A stretch of 10,875 nucleotides of DNA from Desulfovibrio sp. UBA2564. GTDB taxonomy: Bacteria > Desulfobacterota > Desulfovibrionia > Desulfovibrionales > Desulfovibrionaceae. Under the pieces are notes generated by a model. That model was not told where the DNA came from, made no database searches, and worked only from the letters and a program-made list of their open reading frames with translations. This document shows positions 1-7,055 of this stretch, piece by piece (the stretch's first letter is position 1; every line of letters begins with the position of its first letter). The stretch lies in contig DDLU01000080.1 of NCBI GenBank assembly GCA_002340305.1, positions 1 through 10,875 on the forward strand, read 5' to 3'. A program made the translations under genes and the position numbers.

Positions 1-39
1 ACTGCCTCCCTCCGAATCTTCGGAGGGAGGCAGTTTTTT
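1..39 (+). terminator. Rho-independent terminator of a gene left of the window
   Basis: Bases 1-16 and 19-34 are perfect reverse complements (16-bp stem, TC between the arms), followed by a T run at 33-38. This is a strong intrinsic terminator for a + strand gene that ends before the window. Confidence 0.9.
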
Positions 40-100
40 ATCTATTCAAGCAACATTCCAGAATACATATCTTTATACATTCACAAGCGACTGCTACAAC

Positions 101-128
101 TTGTTACAATTTTTGACTTGATTATAGA
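101..128 (+). promoter_or_regulatory. Possible sigma-70 promoter for the flavoprotein gene
   Basis: TTGTTA at 101-106 and TATAGA at 123-128 are 16 bases apart and lie about 60 bases before the start codon at 191. An alternative -35-like TTGACT at 113-118 has no well-spaced -10. The match is modest, so this is a candidate only. Confidence 0.3.
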
Positions 129-190
129 CCCGCAATCACCTTAATTTAACCATAGACACTAACAATTACTATTAAGACTAAGGAGATTAC

Positions 191-880
191 ATGTCTGACA
201 AAATTTCACGCCGCCAATTCGTGACCCTTACAGCCGGCACTGCCGCCGCCATAGCTGCACCTATTAATGTACTCGCAAAAAACAGCACCTCCACCAAAAC
301 CATCACCAAGCGGCTTATAAAAGAGAATATGAACGTTCTTGTCCTGCACGGTAGCCCCAAAGAAAATGGAAATACAGCAGGCCTTGTCGATATTGCCACT
401 GAAGAACTCAAAAAGAAAGGACACACTGTAACACGCATGAATGCGGTGGATATGGAAGTGGAACCCTGCATTGCCTGTATGGAATGCCAGAAATCAGGTA
501 AAGAATTTTACTGTATTAACGGGGACGATGGGACCAAGGCCCTCAAAGCCATGATTGAAGCAGATGCCATCATAATTACATCTCCACTCTACTTTGCAGC
601 CTTCACCGCCCACATCAAACCTCTTATCGATCGAAGCTTTGCCATGTGTAGAAAGTTCGGTACCAAACAACATTTTTCATTTGTAGACGGTAAACCGGTC
701 CTTTTCCTTTCCACTGGAGCCGGACCATACAAAAACAACGGTGAAATTCTCGAAGGTTCCTGCAACGACTACGTACGCTTCCTTAAACTCGATAAGGTCG
801 ATTTTTTTTATGCCTCCAGCAAGCCCGCAGTTAGCGAAGAAAAAAAACAGGAACTTAGACAGCTGGTTGCAGCACTTTAA
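191..880 (+). CDS. Tat-exported iron-sulfur flavoprotein (FMN reductase/flavodoxin-fold family)
   Basis: The 229-aa protein is an NADPH-dependent FMN reductase/Isf-type flavoprotein, a family whose flavodoxin fold binds FMN and shuttles electrons. The FMN phosphate loop is HGSPKENGNT (53-62), and SPLYF (131-135) is typical of the family. C93, C96, C99 and C108 form a compact CX2CX2CX8C cluster like the [4Fe-4S] ligand set of iron-sulfur flavoproteins, though the last gap is slightly longer than usual. Residues 1-29 look like a twin-arginine signal: SRRQFV (6-11), a hydrophobic stretch, and likely cleavage after VLA (29). Export of the folded, cofactor-loaded protein is therefore inferred. The start is supported by AGGAG seven bases upstream. 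The gene is monocistronic, between terminators at 1-39 and 930-962. The physiological electron partner is unknown. M47 is a possible internal start giving a cytoplasmic form, but its ribosome site is weak. Confidence 0.85.
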   Translation: MSDKISRRQFVTLTAGTAAAIAAPINVLAKNSTSTKTITKRLIKENMNVLVLHGSPKENGNTAGLVDIATEELKKKGHTVTRMNAVDMEVEPCIACMECQKSGKEFYCINGDDGTKALKAMIEADAIIITSPLYFAAFTAHIKPLIDRSFAMCRKFGTKQHFSFVDGKPVLFLSTGAGPYKNNGEILEGSCNDYVRFLKLDKVDFFYASSKPAVSEEKKQELRQLVAAL

Positions 881-929
881 GAAAATTCAATAATTGTCCA
901 TACAGATCCGTACATAAACCACAAAAACG

Positions 930-962
930 AAGCGGGCCCAACTCATTTTGGGCCCGCTTTTT
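930..962. terminator. Bidirectional rho-independent terminator between convergent genes
   Basis: Bases 930-940 pair perfectly with 949-959 (11-bp GC-rich stem, 8-nt loop). The + strand stem is followed by a T run to 962. The minus-strand stem is followed by CGTTTTTG. It can therefore end both the flavoprotein gene (+) and the Dual-OB-like gene (-). Confidence 0.9.
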
Positions 963-1028
963 CTACACCGAAATCCCGATACAACCGACCATTACATTCA
1001 AAACCGGATTCTCCTCCGGGACAGATGC

Positions 1029-1057
1029 CTACGTGCAGGTATTTATCTACGTGCAGG
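1029..1057. repeat. Short direct repeat CTACGTGCAGG
   Basis: The 11-base word CTACGTGCAGG occurs at 1029-1039 and again at 1047-1057, in the non-coding stretch downstream of the Dual-OB-like gene. Nothing else is recognisable between 963 and 1110. Confidence 0.5.
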
Positions 1058-1110
1058 GTAATGCCGCCACCATCCTTCAGACAAGACGGCAGGAACGGCG
1101 ACGAGGAAAA

Positions 1111-1803
1111 TCAACAACCGTCAGAATAATAACCGGGAAAAATATAGACCCCATTAGCCTGCATCCAGAAGCCCTGTTTACCACTCTTACTCGTATACAA
1201 CCGGCTCAATCCGGCACGGATATACACTTCCTCCCCTCCGGCGAGCAGAGCTTCCAACTCATCCAAACGCCCCTGCATTACATACTCCATAGCCATACGA
1301 TGGAAACAAAGATCCGCAATAGGAGTATGGCGGAACTTCACACCATTCTTATCAGTAAAAGCCAAACGCAGCTTCACATCTTCGCCGGAATTTACCACTG
1401 TAATACTGACTGATTTAGGCTTAACCCGGATAGTTCTTATGGAATGGGCGCAAGGGGATTCCGCAGGAACACACCGATTCTTGGGCGTTACAATGCCTTC
1501 AAAAGCATCAGCTATAGAATCAACTGCGCTGCGCTCCAGCAAATCTTTGAAATCCTCTTCTTCAATACAGTCAAGCCAGACATCGTTTTCAAAAGTACAA
1601 TCTTCCACATGCGGACTGCTGGCGTTTTCGTAGGGAAGAATATCTGCTGAGACAATAATTCCGGGACGGATGTTTCTAAAAGCTACAAAATCCAGATTTT
1701 CGTAAGGCAAAGGGCGGTAACAGGTGCAGTCATCCTCATCCAAAAGTGCCATGCAGACATTATCACTATCATTAAATCTAGTTAAATCGGTCAAAACCAA
1801 CAT
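1111..1803 (-). CDS. Dual OB-fold domain-like protein
   Basis: The 230-aa protein resembles the 'Dual OB-containing domain' family. This is judged from the N-terminal signature MLVLTDLTRF (1-10), the RP at 30-31 followed by NIRPGIIVSADI (44-55), the central KLRLAFTDKNG...HTPIADL block (144-165), and the C-terminal GLSRLY (198-203) and GVYIFPGY (218-225) motifs. OB folds usually bind nucleic acid or small ligands, and the precise role of this family is not established. The frame is open back to 1896, but the start at 1803 is preferred: it matches the family N-terminus and has AAAGGAA about ten bases upstream, whereas 1896 has no ribosome site. Its ten cysteines are scattered and do not form an obvious metal site. 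It lies between two terminators and is transcribed alone, directly downstream of the phage-derived operon. A role in defence or as phage cargo is possible from position only. Confidence 0.65.
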   Translation of the reverse strand: MLVLTDLTRFNDSDNVCMALLDEDDCTCYRPLPYENLDFVAFRNIRPGIIVSADILPYENASSPHVEDCTFENDVWLDCIEEEDFKDLLERSAVDSIADAFEGIVTPKNRCVPAESPCAHSIRTIRVKPKSVSITVVNSGEDVKLRLAFTDKNGVKFRHTPIADLCFHRMAMEYVMQGRLDELEALLAGGEEVYIRAGLSRLYTSKSGKQGFWMQANGVYIFPGYYSDGC

Positions 1804-2008
1804 TTGATAAAAATTCCTTTCACTCAAAAATAATACAGGACTCCCTCGCTCCAGACAGAAGCATAAATAATCAAAAAAAATCAAGCAGATCAACATCTAT
1901 GGCGGATTTATTATGAATTAAAATAATCGCAGTACTGCAATAAACTTTTACACGCCAGTCCTTTTTTCTAAAAAGCCACATTATTTCAATACTTAACAAC
2001 AATTATTT
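1804..2008. other. Intergenic region upstream of the Dual-OB-like gene
   Basis: This AT-rich stretch separates the portal operon terminator from the Dual-OB-like gene. It contains a perfect 10-bp palindrome, GCAGTACTGC (1929-1938), which could be an operator. On the minus strand a TATTAT lies about 35 bases before the start codon, preceded at 17 bases by a poor -35 (CTGTCT). No other gene is seen. Confidence 0.3.
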
Positions 2009-2040
2009 GAAAAAAAGCGGAGCCTTAACGACTCCGCTAA
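2009..2040 (-). terminator. Rho-independent terminator ending the packaging operon
   Basis: On the minus strand AGCGGAG (2038-2032) pairs with CTCCGCT (2022-2016), with two further inner pairs and a GTTAA loop, followed by seven T. It begins seven bases after the portal stop codon, so the portal is the last gene of the transcription unit. Confidence 0.85.
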
Positions 2041-2044
2041 ATAT

Positions 2045-3712
2045 TTATTGTTGCATCACTTGACCTGCCTGATTGACCACGCCCTGTACCTGAGCCGGAT
2101 TCAAGTCTGAATGGGAAAGGTCCTTAACAATCCCCGCGCCCATGGATGCCGCCTGTAACCCCTGCTGCAATTGCTGCTGCTTTAACTGCATCTCCTTGCG
2201 AGCATTCCTGAATTTAGCTACCTCATCGCCGGAACGCACGATACCGTTCGGAACTCCGATCAGTTCCGCATAATCGTCCACAGCCCGATCCATATCCACT
2301 TTATCAAGAACCTCTGGATTAGCCTGCGCCAGACTGCCCACAAACTGTGCTAAAGACTGAATGGATTGTGTTCCGACCATTTTCTGAGCCTGTGCCAGCA
2401 CTGAGATATAGTCGATCTTGATATCGGCACCTTCCAGAATTGAAGGAGCTTCCGGCAACTGCCCTGAACGCATCAGGATGCCGAAAACTCTATCAATGAG
2501 CGGATCAAGCAGTTCCGTATGCTGGCGCTCAATGACCGGGCCAAGCTGGATCAGCTTTTCTTCATGCCGCTCGGCAACCTCTGCTGCAGTGATTGTCCTG
2601 CGATTGGTTCCGGTCATCATCATGAAAATGTCATTGAAAAATCCCTCACGGATGGCAGTGCGCACATCCTGAATCTTATTGCTGACCCCGGCAAGGTCCG
2701 GGCGAACCTGATAGAGCGGCGAAATCGAATCCTGTTGATTCTGTTCCACCGGGTTCTGCCCACCGGGGAGTAAGTTTAATCTTCTTGAATACATAGACGG
2801 AACCTTCATGGGCGGACGCAGGGTCAAATGCACAGCCTGAATCTGGCTCTTGCTCATCTCCATGAGCATCTTCACATCTGCCAGCACATCCATGGCAGGA
2901 GAACGCCCGTAGACATCCATAGCCGCCGTGTCCCAGCGCGGAGCCATGTACGGATTCTCCATGAATCCGCTCTCTGAAAGAACATGTCCGCCGCGACCAT
3001 TGAGCAGAAATACGGACTCAAAAGGCATGTTCATAGTGTCCATGCACTCTGCATCAAATTCAGCACGCGGCTGCACAACATGCAGCACATCAAACCAATG
3101 ATCACGGTTCATATTCAGGCTGGTATGCACCGTAGCAGGCAGATTCTGCTTACCGAACCGCTCTTCCAATTGCCGTGCAGTCATTTTAAATTCGCGGTAA
3201 ACCGTATCCACTCTGCCCTGCGCGTCTGTTGCGAGGCAATATTCCCCGGCTGTCAGGGTACGGAAGCGAATGCCCCGCTCATCATCCGGTTCACAATAAA
3301 GAATCCCGGTGCCGAACCCTGCCAGTTCCGTATAAAGTGAATGGATACAGGAGTAAAAGTTACTGCGCGCCAACGCGCGGTACATGGTATTTTCCACTTT
3401 GGATATCCATTCCCGCACCGACTTATGCCTTGCTAAGTCACGATCGGAAATCCCCAGCCTGAACCAAGGTCTTGCCGGAGATGTCAGACCGCCCTGCAAG
3501 CCTGCGGCAAGGATGCGTAACGATCTTGTCGCAGTGGAATCAATAATTTTACCGGACTTAACTCGCCCGTCATTGGGTCGGTATCCGTCATAAACTCCCT
3601 TGCGGGGCAGGATGTAGTCACTGATCTCCTGCCAATGCGACTCCCAGGAATTGCGTTCCTGCCGCAATCCCTGCAATCTTTTTAAATATTTATTATTATC
3701 TATATGTTTCAT
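2045..3712 (-). CDS. Portal / head-to-tail connecting protein (T7 gp8-like)
   Basis: The 555-aa protein matches the podovirus head-tail connector (portal) family in length and motifs. In this family a dodecamer sits at the capsid vertex, forms the DNA entry channel and docks the terminase. The N-terminus has the characteristic SWESHWQEISDYILPRKG (22-39), then DSTATRSLRILAAGLQGGLT (58-77) and SPARPWFRLGISD (78-90). The middle carries TAGEYCLATDAQGRVD and later GRSPAMDVLADVKML and LRPPMKVPS, all typical of the family. The C-terminus is helical and Gln-rich. It starts three bases after the Com-like gene with no strong ribosome site, so coupled translation is likely. Full length and uninterrupted, it is the last gene before the terminator at 2009-2040. 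In ordinary podoviruses scaffold and capsid genes would follow, and here they do not. Confidence 0.9.
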   Translation of the reverse strand: MKHIDNNKYLKRLQGLRQERNSWESHWQEISDYILPRKGVYDGYRPNDGRVKSGKIIDSTATRSLRILAAGLQGGLTSPARPWFRLGISDRDLARHKSVREWISKVENTMYRALARSNFYSCIHSLYTELAGFGTGILYCEPDDERGIRFRTLTAGEYCLATDAQGRVDTVYREFKMTARQLEERFGKQNLPATVHTSLNMNRDHWFDVLHVVQPRAEFDAECMDTMNMPFESVFLLNGRGGHVLSESGFMENPYMAPRWDTAAMDVYGRSPAMDVLADVKMLMEMSKSQIQAVHLTLRPPMKVPSMYSRRLNLLPGGQNPVEQNQQDSISPLYQVRPDLAGVSNKIQDVRTAIREGFFNDIFMMMTGTNRRTITAAEVAERHEEKLIQLGPVIERQHTELLDPLIDRVFGILMRSGQLPEAPSILEGADIKIDYISVLAQAQKMVGTQSIQSLAQFVGSLAQANPEVLDKVDMDRAVDDYAELIGVPNGIVRSGDEVAKFRNARKEMQLKQQQLQQGLQAASMGAGIVKDLSHSDLNPAQVQGVVNQAGQVMQQ

Positions 3713-3715
3713 GTA

Positions 3716-3832
3716 TTAGCTATCCCCGACAATCTTCACCATCTTTTTGCATTTCGGGCATTTAACCTGAACCTTGATAACCTTGCCTTTCATCAAAAGC
3801 CTGCGGCAAACAGGACAACGATGCTCATTCAT
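3716..3832 (-). CDS. Com-like zinc finger microprotein (38 aa)
   Basis: This 38-aa gene is below common length cut-offs. It has two CXXC knuckles, C6-C9 in RCPVCRRLL and C25-C28 in KCPKCKK, with the spacing and flanking residues of the Mu Com family. In phage Mu, Com is a small zinc-binding protein that activates translation of mom. The ATG at 3832 overlaps the stop of the preceding gene as ATGA, and the stop codon lies three bases before the portal start. This supports real, coupled expression. The protein is rich in Lys and Arg (net positive), which fits nucleic-acid binding. Whether it controls translation here is unknown. A GNAT-fold gene, the superfamily of Mom, lies upstream in the same operon. 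Confidence 0.7.
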   Translation of the reverse strand: MNEHRCPVCRRLLMKGKVIKVQVKCPKCKKMVKIVGDS

Positions 3833-4308
3833 TTTAATACTCCTTTAGAAAGATTCAAAATTTCCCTGCTGATTTTGGCTTTACCTGCTGCACCATCCGG
3901 TCCGGTAAGAATTGTATTCCTGCGCCCAAGGGCATGCACTTTACGCATCCGCCCTTGTGTTTCCCTGCGGCGGGCCATCGTAGCATCAAATTCTGCATTC
4001 TGACGGTCAACTTCCCGCTGCCGGATATCATTCGGATGCAGCCATTCACCATCAATCTGGCTAAACCCGGCATTCTGCATTTCAGCAGGCGTGTACCAGT
4101 GGCCTGTCTGCTCTGAAAAAGTCCAGTCAGCCGGAACACGCCAATCCGCCGGAGCATTGAGGCCATTCTTTTTCGCTGAAGGATTAGTCCCGTAGGCATA
4201 ACGGTGCCATTTGAAATAGCCGTTAAATCCGGGAGAACCATTGGCAAACCAGACATTGGACTGTCCTTCCTGAGCCGGTGGCAGATCAGGCCTGTAATAA
4301 TTCGGCAT
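3829..4308 (-). CDS. Phage structural-type accessory protein with C-terminal GRxxTILTG motif
   Basis: The 159-aa protein has an aromatic-rich N-terminal half, with Trp at 20, 34, 56, 62, 71 and 89, including GHWYTPAEMQNAGFSQ (69-84). A charged helical segment follows (95-125), and the C-terminal tail is GRRNTILTGPDGAAGK (128-143). The tail is similar to that of the preceding gene product, and such tails are common in small phage proteins encoded next to terminase and portal. Their exact function is not known. I infer a virion-assembly or packaging accessory. The start at 4308 has AGGA six bases upstream. It begins eight bases after the previous stop and its own stop overlaps the Com-like start. 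No signal peptide or membrane segment is seen. Confidence 0.7.
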   Translation of the reverse strand: MPNYYRPDLPPAQEGQSNVWFANGSPGFNGYFKWHRYAYGTNPSAKKNGLNAPADWRVPADWTFSEQTGHWYTPAEMQNAGFSQIDGEWLHPNDIRQREVDRQNAEFDATMARRRETQGRMRKVHALGRRNTILTGPDGAAGKAKISREILNLSKGVLK

Positions 4309-4316
4309 GCTCCTTC

Positions 4317-4577
4317 CTACTGGCCCAGTTTGGTTTTCTGGGCCTGCAAATTTTTGGTCGCTGTTGCCAGTTGTCCGGTATCTCCCTGCCCTCCGGTGAG
4401 GACTGTGGCACTGCGCCCCTTCTTCATGCGCTCCATTTCGCGCATTTTCTTTGCCTTCAACTCCTGCTCACTTTTATTGATGGCTTCCATCTTTGGTGGT
4501 TCAGGTGCCGGGGCCACCGGGGGTGCCGGTGGCGGTGAAACTGGTGAAGTTGGTGCTTTTCCTCCTCCGCCTCCCAT
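4317..4577 (-). CDS. Small Gly/Pro-rich phage protein with GRSATVLTG motif
   Basis: The 86-aa protein starts MGGGGGKAPTSP, continues with a Pro/Ala-rich linker (11-28), then a charged helix (34-53) and the tail GRSATVLTGGQGDTG (54-68). This is a familiar layout for small podovirus proteins coded between the terminase and the portal, of unknown exact function. An in-frame ATG at 4583 overlaps the previous stop. I prefer 4577, because AAGGAG is then seven bases upstream instead of one, and because related proteins begin with MGGGGGK. It shares its C-terminal motif with the next gene product. It is probably disordered at the N-terminus and lacks cysteines. Confidence 0.75.
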   Translation of the reverse strand: MGGGGGKAPTSPVSPPPAPPVAPAPEPPKMEAINKSEQELKAKKMREMERMKKGRSATVLTGGQGDTGQLATATKNLQAQKTKLGQ

Positions 4578-4579
4578 AA

Positions 4580-5170
4580 TCATTCTCCTTGTTTAAAAAT
4601 TTCATCTGCGGGCTCTTGGCCCTCTTTATTCCTGACCGCACAAAAAATTGCGGAATCAACACTTTTGTCTTCAGCAGCCAAATACGCTGCCTGCGATAAA
4701 ATACCTGCTTTTCTGAAACCGGACTTCTCTGCCATGCGGCAGGCCAATGGATTCGTCACAGGTATCAAACCTTTTATACAGTCGAACATATATCCACCTG
4801 CCACGTCAGTGACAGACAACAAATGTCGCAACACCCCACGCCCCATCAGCAAAGTCCCCTTGCCGTGAAATCCGGGCATGATAGCGAGATGCACAAAGCA
4901 GGACTTTGCGGTAAATCCATTCAACCAGAACAATCCGGCAGGCTGATCATCCTTGAATCCGAAAAAGAAATGCTGATCATTGAGGCGTACCAATGCTTGG
5001 AAATCTCGAAAACATTCAACGCTTCCATCGTAAAAGATCACCGGAAGCTGTCCCGCCTTTCGCATTGTTTCCCAGAACCAGCGTAAATGTCCGTCGGTTA
5101 GAGATTCACTTCCGTCAATGTCCCTGAACTTATAGAAGGTAAAACCTCCATCTACTTCGAATCCGTACAT
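4580..5170 (-). CDS. GNAT-fold acetyltransferase-like phage protein
   Basis: The 196-aa protein has the hallmarks of the GNAT fold. The acetyl-CoA pyrophosphate-loop region is HLAIMPGFHGKGTLLMG (94-110), with HGKG standing for the usual R/Q-x-x-G-x-G/A. NPLACRMAEKSGFRKAGI (140-157) is the typical C-terminal 'N-x-A...x-x-x-GF' segment. GNAT enzymes transfer acyl groups to amines; the substrate here is unknown. Its start overlaps the terminase stop by one base (TGATG) and GGAG lies nine bases upstream, so translation is coupled. Related genes are known in phage packaging modules. One speculative role is DNA or protein modification, since Mu Mom is also GNAT-fold and a Com-like gene lies downstream, but clear Mom-specific features are not recognised. 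Confidence 0.75.
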   Translation of the reverse strand: MYGFEVDGGFTFYKFRDIDGSESLTDGHLRWFWETMRKAGQLPVIFYDGSVECFRDFQALVRLNDQHFFFGFKDDQPAGLFWLNGFTAKSCFVHLAIMPGFHGKGTLLMGRGVLRHLLSVTDVAGGYMFDCIKGLIPVTNPLACRMAEKSGFRKAGILSQAAYLAAEDKSVDSAIFCAVRNKEGQEPADEIFKQGE

Positions 5171-6711
5171 CAGACTGCTCCTGTGAAAATGTCGTAATCC
5201 ATCAAGCCCTGCATATCCTGTTGCTGCTCCAACACATGCTGCGCTTTAGGAAAAACCGCCCCCAAAGCCGGGTCCAGAATACGGGCCATGCAATCAAGCA
5301 TGTCGTCATGCGGGGCTACAGGGAAAGCCAGATATTCATCATCGATAAACTCACGAACAAGATCGCGCTCACGGCCTTGATGATCCATAAATCTTGCCCG
5401 CCACGGCAGAAAGAAACGTGATTGTTCAAAGAGCGGGACCAGCTTGCGGATACGGTCGGTCTTGGGTACATTCCCACCCAGCGGATTAATGGCAAAACGG
5501 TAATTCTGCTCATCCATCACGTAACGCATGTGCTCCACATCGGCTTGCTGTCCGTACTTTTCATAACCGACTGCCAATGGCGAATAGGCTCGATGTAACC
5601 GAAACAACGCCCGGGCCCGCTCAGTAAGGTTCAGACGGTCGCGAATACCATCAATGAGATAGTAATTGCGATCCGGTCCCAGCCCGATAACCAGCATGAC
5701 CGTGTAGTCGCTGCCGGACTTTTTCTCGCTTGCCGGATCAACCATCAGATAACGGTTAAATTGCTGCCAGCATGTTTTTCCTTTGCTGTCCCGCTGGTCC
5801 CAACGGCAAAGCCATTCTTCACGAAAGCCCTGCACATCGTCCGCGCGCGGGTCCTGCATCATCTGGCAACCGAACACATACGGTCCCATTTCCCGACGCT
5901 TGGTTTGCAGCTGCTCTTTTGTCAACAACACGGGGTCTCCATCCATGGTTCCATCAGATGTAGCCGGATAAATACGCGGGACAGCAGCTTCGCGCTTCAT
6001 CATCTCGCGGTAAGTATCATTAAAATGGTAACGGGTGCCGATATACCGCTTGATGCCCTCACGGGTTCCTAGGTTGATGGACAACGCCCAAGCCTCGGTA
6101 GTTTTGAAAATCATATCCGGTGATGAAACCGACTCACGGGTCACAACATCGTCATAAATAAGCCGGGAAAAATGTTTGCCGGTAGGCTGACCATCCACTA
6201 ATCCCCATGCTTCAACTGTCGCTTCTTTGGGATTGGATTTGCGTTTAACGATAATCCCGTCCTCTTCCGACCATTTGGGGGAATCCTTTTTAGGATTGGC
6301 CCAAAGCACATCCGGGTAACACTGCTTGAGCAACTCATTACGCTCAAATTCCTGCTTGATCTGACGCAGAAAACCTTTGGCAACAGGCCGGGTATGGCTG
6401 AAAATTCCAACGGTAACTTCCGGGTCACGCAAAATATCCTGCACAGTCAGGGCAAAGGTAATGATGGTCGATTTGTAATGCTCACGGGACCAAAGATCGA
6501 GTCTTCCGTCAGGATCGACCTGTACTTCACGGCACCGCTCAAAAACCCATTCATTGTTAGCGTCTGCGCGGCCCAGTAATCTGGTCAATAAAAAAAACAA
6601 ATCATTACGGCCTAATTCTGCCATAACCAGCAAAGGCTGTTTCTTTTCTTCAGCCTCGCGTAAAATTGCGGCGTACCATTTATTTGCGCTGTTCAGATCC
6701 GTAAACTTCAT
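5170..6711 (-). CDS. Terminase large subunit (packaging ATPase-nuclease)
   Basis: The 513-aa protein is a full-length phage large terminase, the motor that cuts concatemeric DNA and drives it through the portal. The ATPase half shows a Walker A variant SREHYKST (75-82), a Walker B region RLIYDDV (183-189) and the coupling-type motif YIGTRYHFND (223-232). The RNase H-like nuclease half shows D325 in YLMVDPASEKKSGSDY, E384 in VGYEKYG and the C-terminal APHDDMLD (466-473). All expected acidic residues are therefore present, and the enzyme looks active. The start at 6711 has GGGAG seven bases upstream. The frame is open to 6795, but that region is the coding part of the preceding gene. The gene overlaps the small-terminase candidate by 32 bases and the GNAT gene by one. 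Confidence 0.92.
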   Translation of the reverse strand: MKFTDLNSANKWYAAILREAEEKKQPLLVMAELGRNDLFFLLTRLLGRADANNEWVFERCREVQVDPDGRLDLWSREHYKSTIITFALTVQDILRDPEVTVGIFSHTRPVAKGFLRQIKQEFERNELLKQCYPDVLWANPKKDSPKWSEEDGIIVKRKSNPKEATVEAWGLVDGQPTGKHFSRLIYDDVVTRESVSSPDMIFKTTEAWALSINLGTREGIKRYIGTRYHFNDTYREMMKREAAVPRIYPATSDGTMDGDPVLLTKEQLQTKRREMGPYVFGCQMMQDPRADDVQGFREEWLCRWDQRDSKGKTCWQQFNRYLMVDPASEKKSGSDYTVMLVIGLGPDRNYYLIDGIRDRLNLTERARALFRLHRAYSPLAVGYEKYGQQADVEHMRYVMDEQNYRFAINPLGGNVPKTDRIRKLVPLFEQSRFFLPWRARFMDHQGRERDLVREFIDDEYLAFPVAPHDDMLDCMARILDPALGAVFPKAQHVLEQQQDMQGLMDYDIFTGAV

Positions 6712-6961
6712 CAAGCTTCTCCCTGAGTTCCGGGCTGATTGCACGATTCCTCTTCGCACTTTTTGCCGCTGTACCCTCCTTTTTTGTGTCTCCAATCCCC
6801 CAAGCCTTGCGCTCCATGTCGTGTCGCTTGTGCATGATATCCAGCTTGGCTTTCAGGTCCTTAACCATGTCAGAATCATCGCCCTCTACCGCCAGTGCGA
6901 AAACCTCCCGGAACCGATCCAGCTCCTCTTTTTGTTTTTTAATGACTTCATTTTTGGTCAC
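6680..6961 (-). CDS. Candidate terminase small subunit
   Basis: The 93-aa protein is helical and highly charged. A coiled-coil-like segment (5-57) contains KLDIMHKRHDMERKAWGIGD (39-58), similar to the 'H-x-x-E-x-KAWGI' stretch of several small terminase-type proteins. A basic linker and a short helix (75-88) follow. Its place directly before the large terminase, with a 32-base overlap, is the usual place for the DNA-recognising small subunit. No clear N-terminal helix-turn-helix is visible, so the assignment rests mainly on position and weak similarity. The start is GTG at 6961 with GGAG six bases upstream. The TTG at 6973 is open but has no ribosome site. Confidence 0.6.
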   Translation of the reverse strand: MTKNEVIKKQKEELDRFREVFALAVEGDDSDMVKDLKAKLDIMHKRHDMERKAWGIGDTKKEGTAAKSAKRNRAISPELREKLDEVYGSEQRK

Positions 6962-7055
6962 TGTTTTCTCCAAAATATTTAGTTGATGCGCTACGCGCTT
7001 TTAATTGTTGAACTTGGATTCCATAATTACAGGTATGTAAAAGTGTTCACCTTTA

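Noticed and set aside
1033..1413. Long + strand open frame antisense to the Dual-OB-like gene
   Set aside because: Low-complexity, basic composition with no family features, and it lies opposite a recognisable gene. Treated as a shadow. The same reasoning applies to + strand frames opposite the portal, terminase and GNAT genes.
1804..1896. N-terminal extension of the Dual-OB-like protein to an ATG at 1896
   Set aside because: No ribosome site precedes 1896, the extra 31 residues do not fit the family start, and a ribosome site lies just before 1803.
6712..6795. 28-residue upstream extension of the large terminase
   Set aside because: It lies inside the small-terminase candidate gene. The ATG at 6711 has GGGAG at good spacing, and the extension is not terminase-like.
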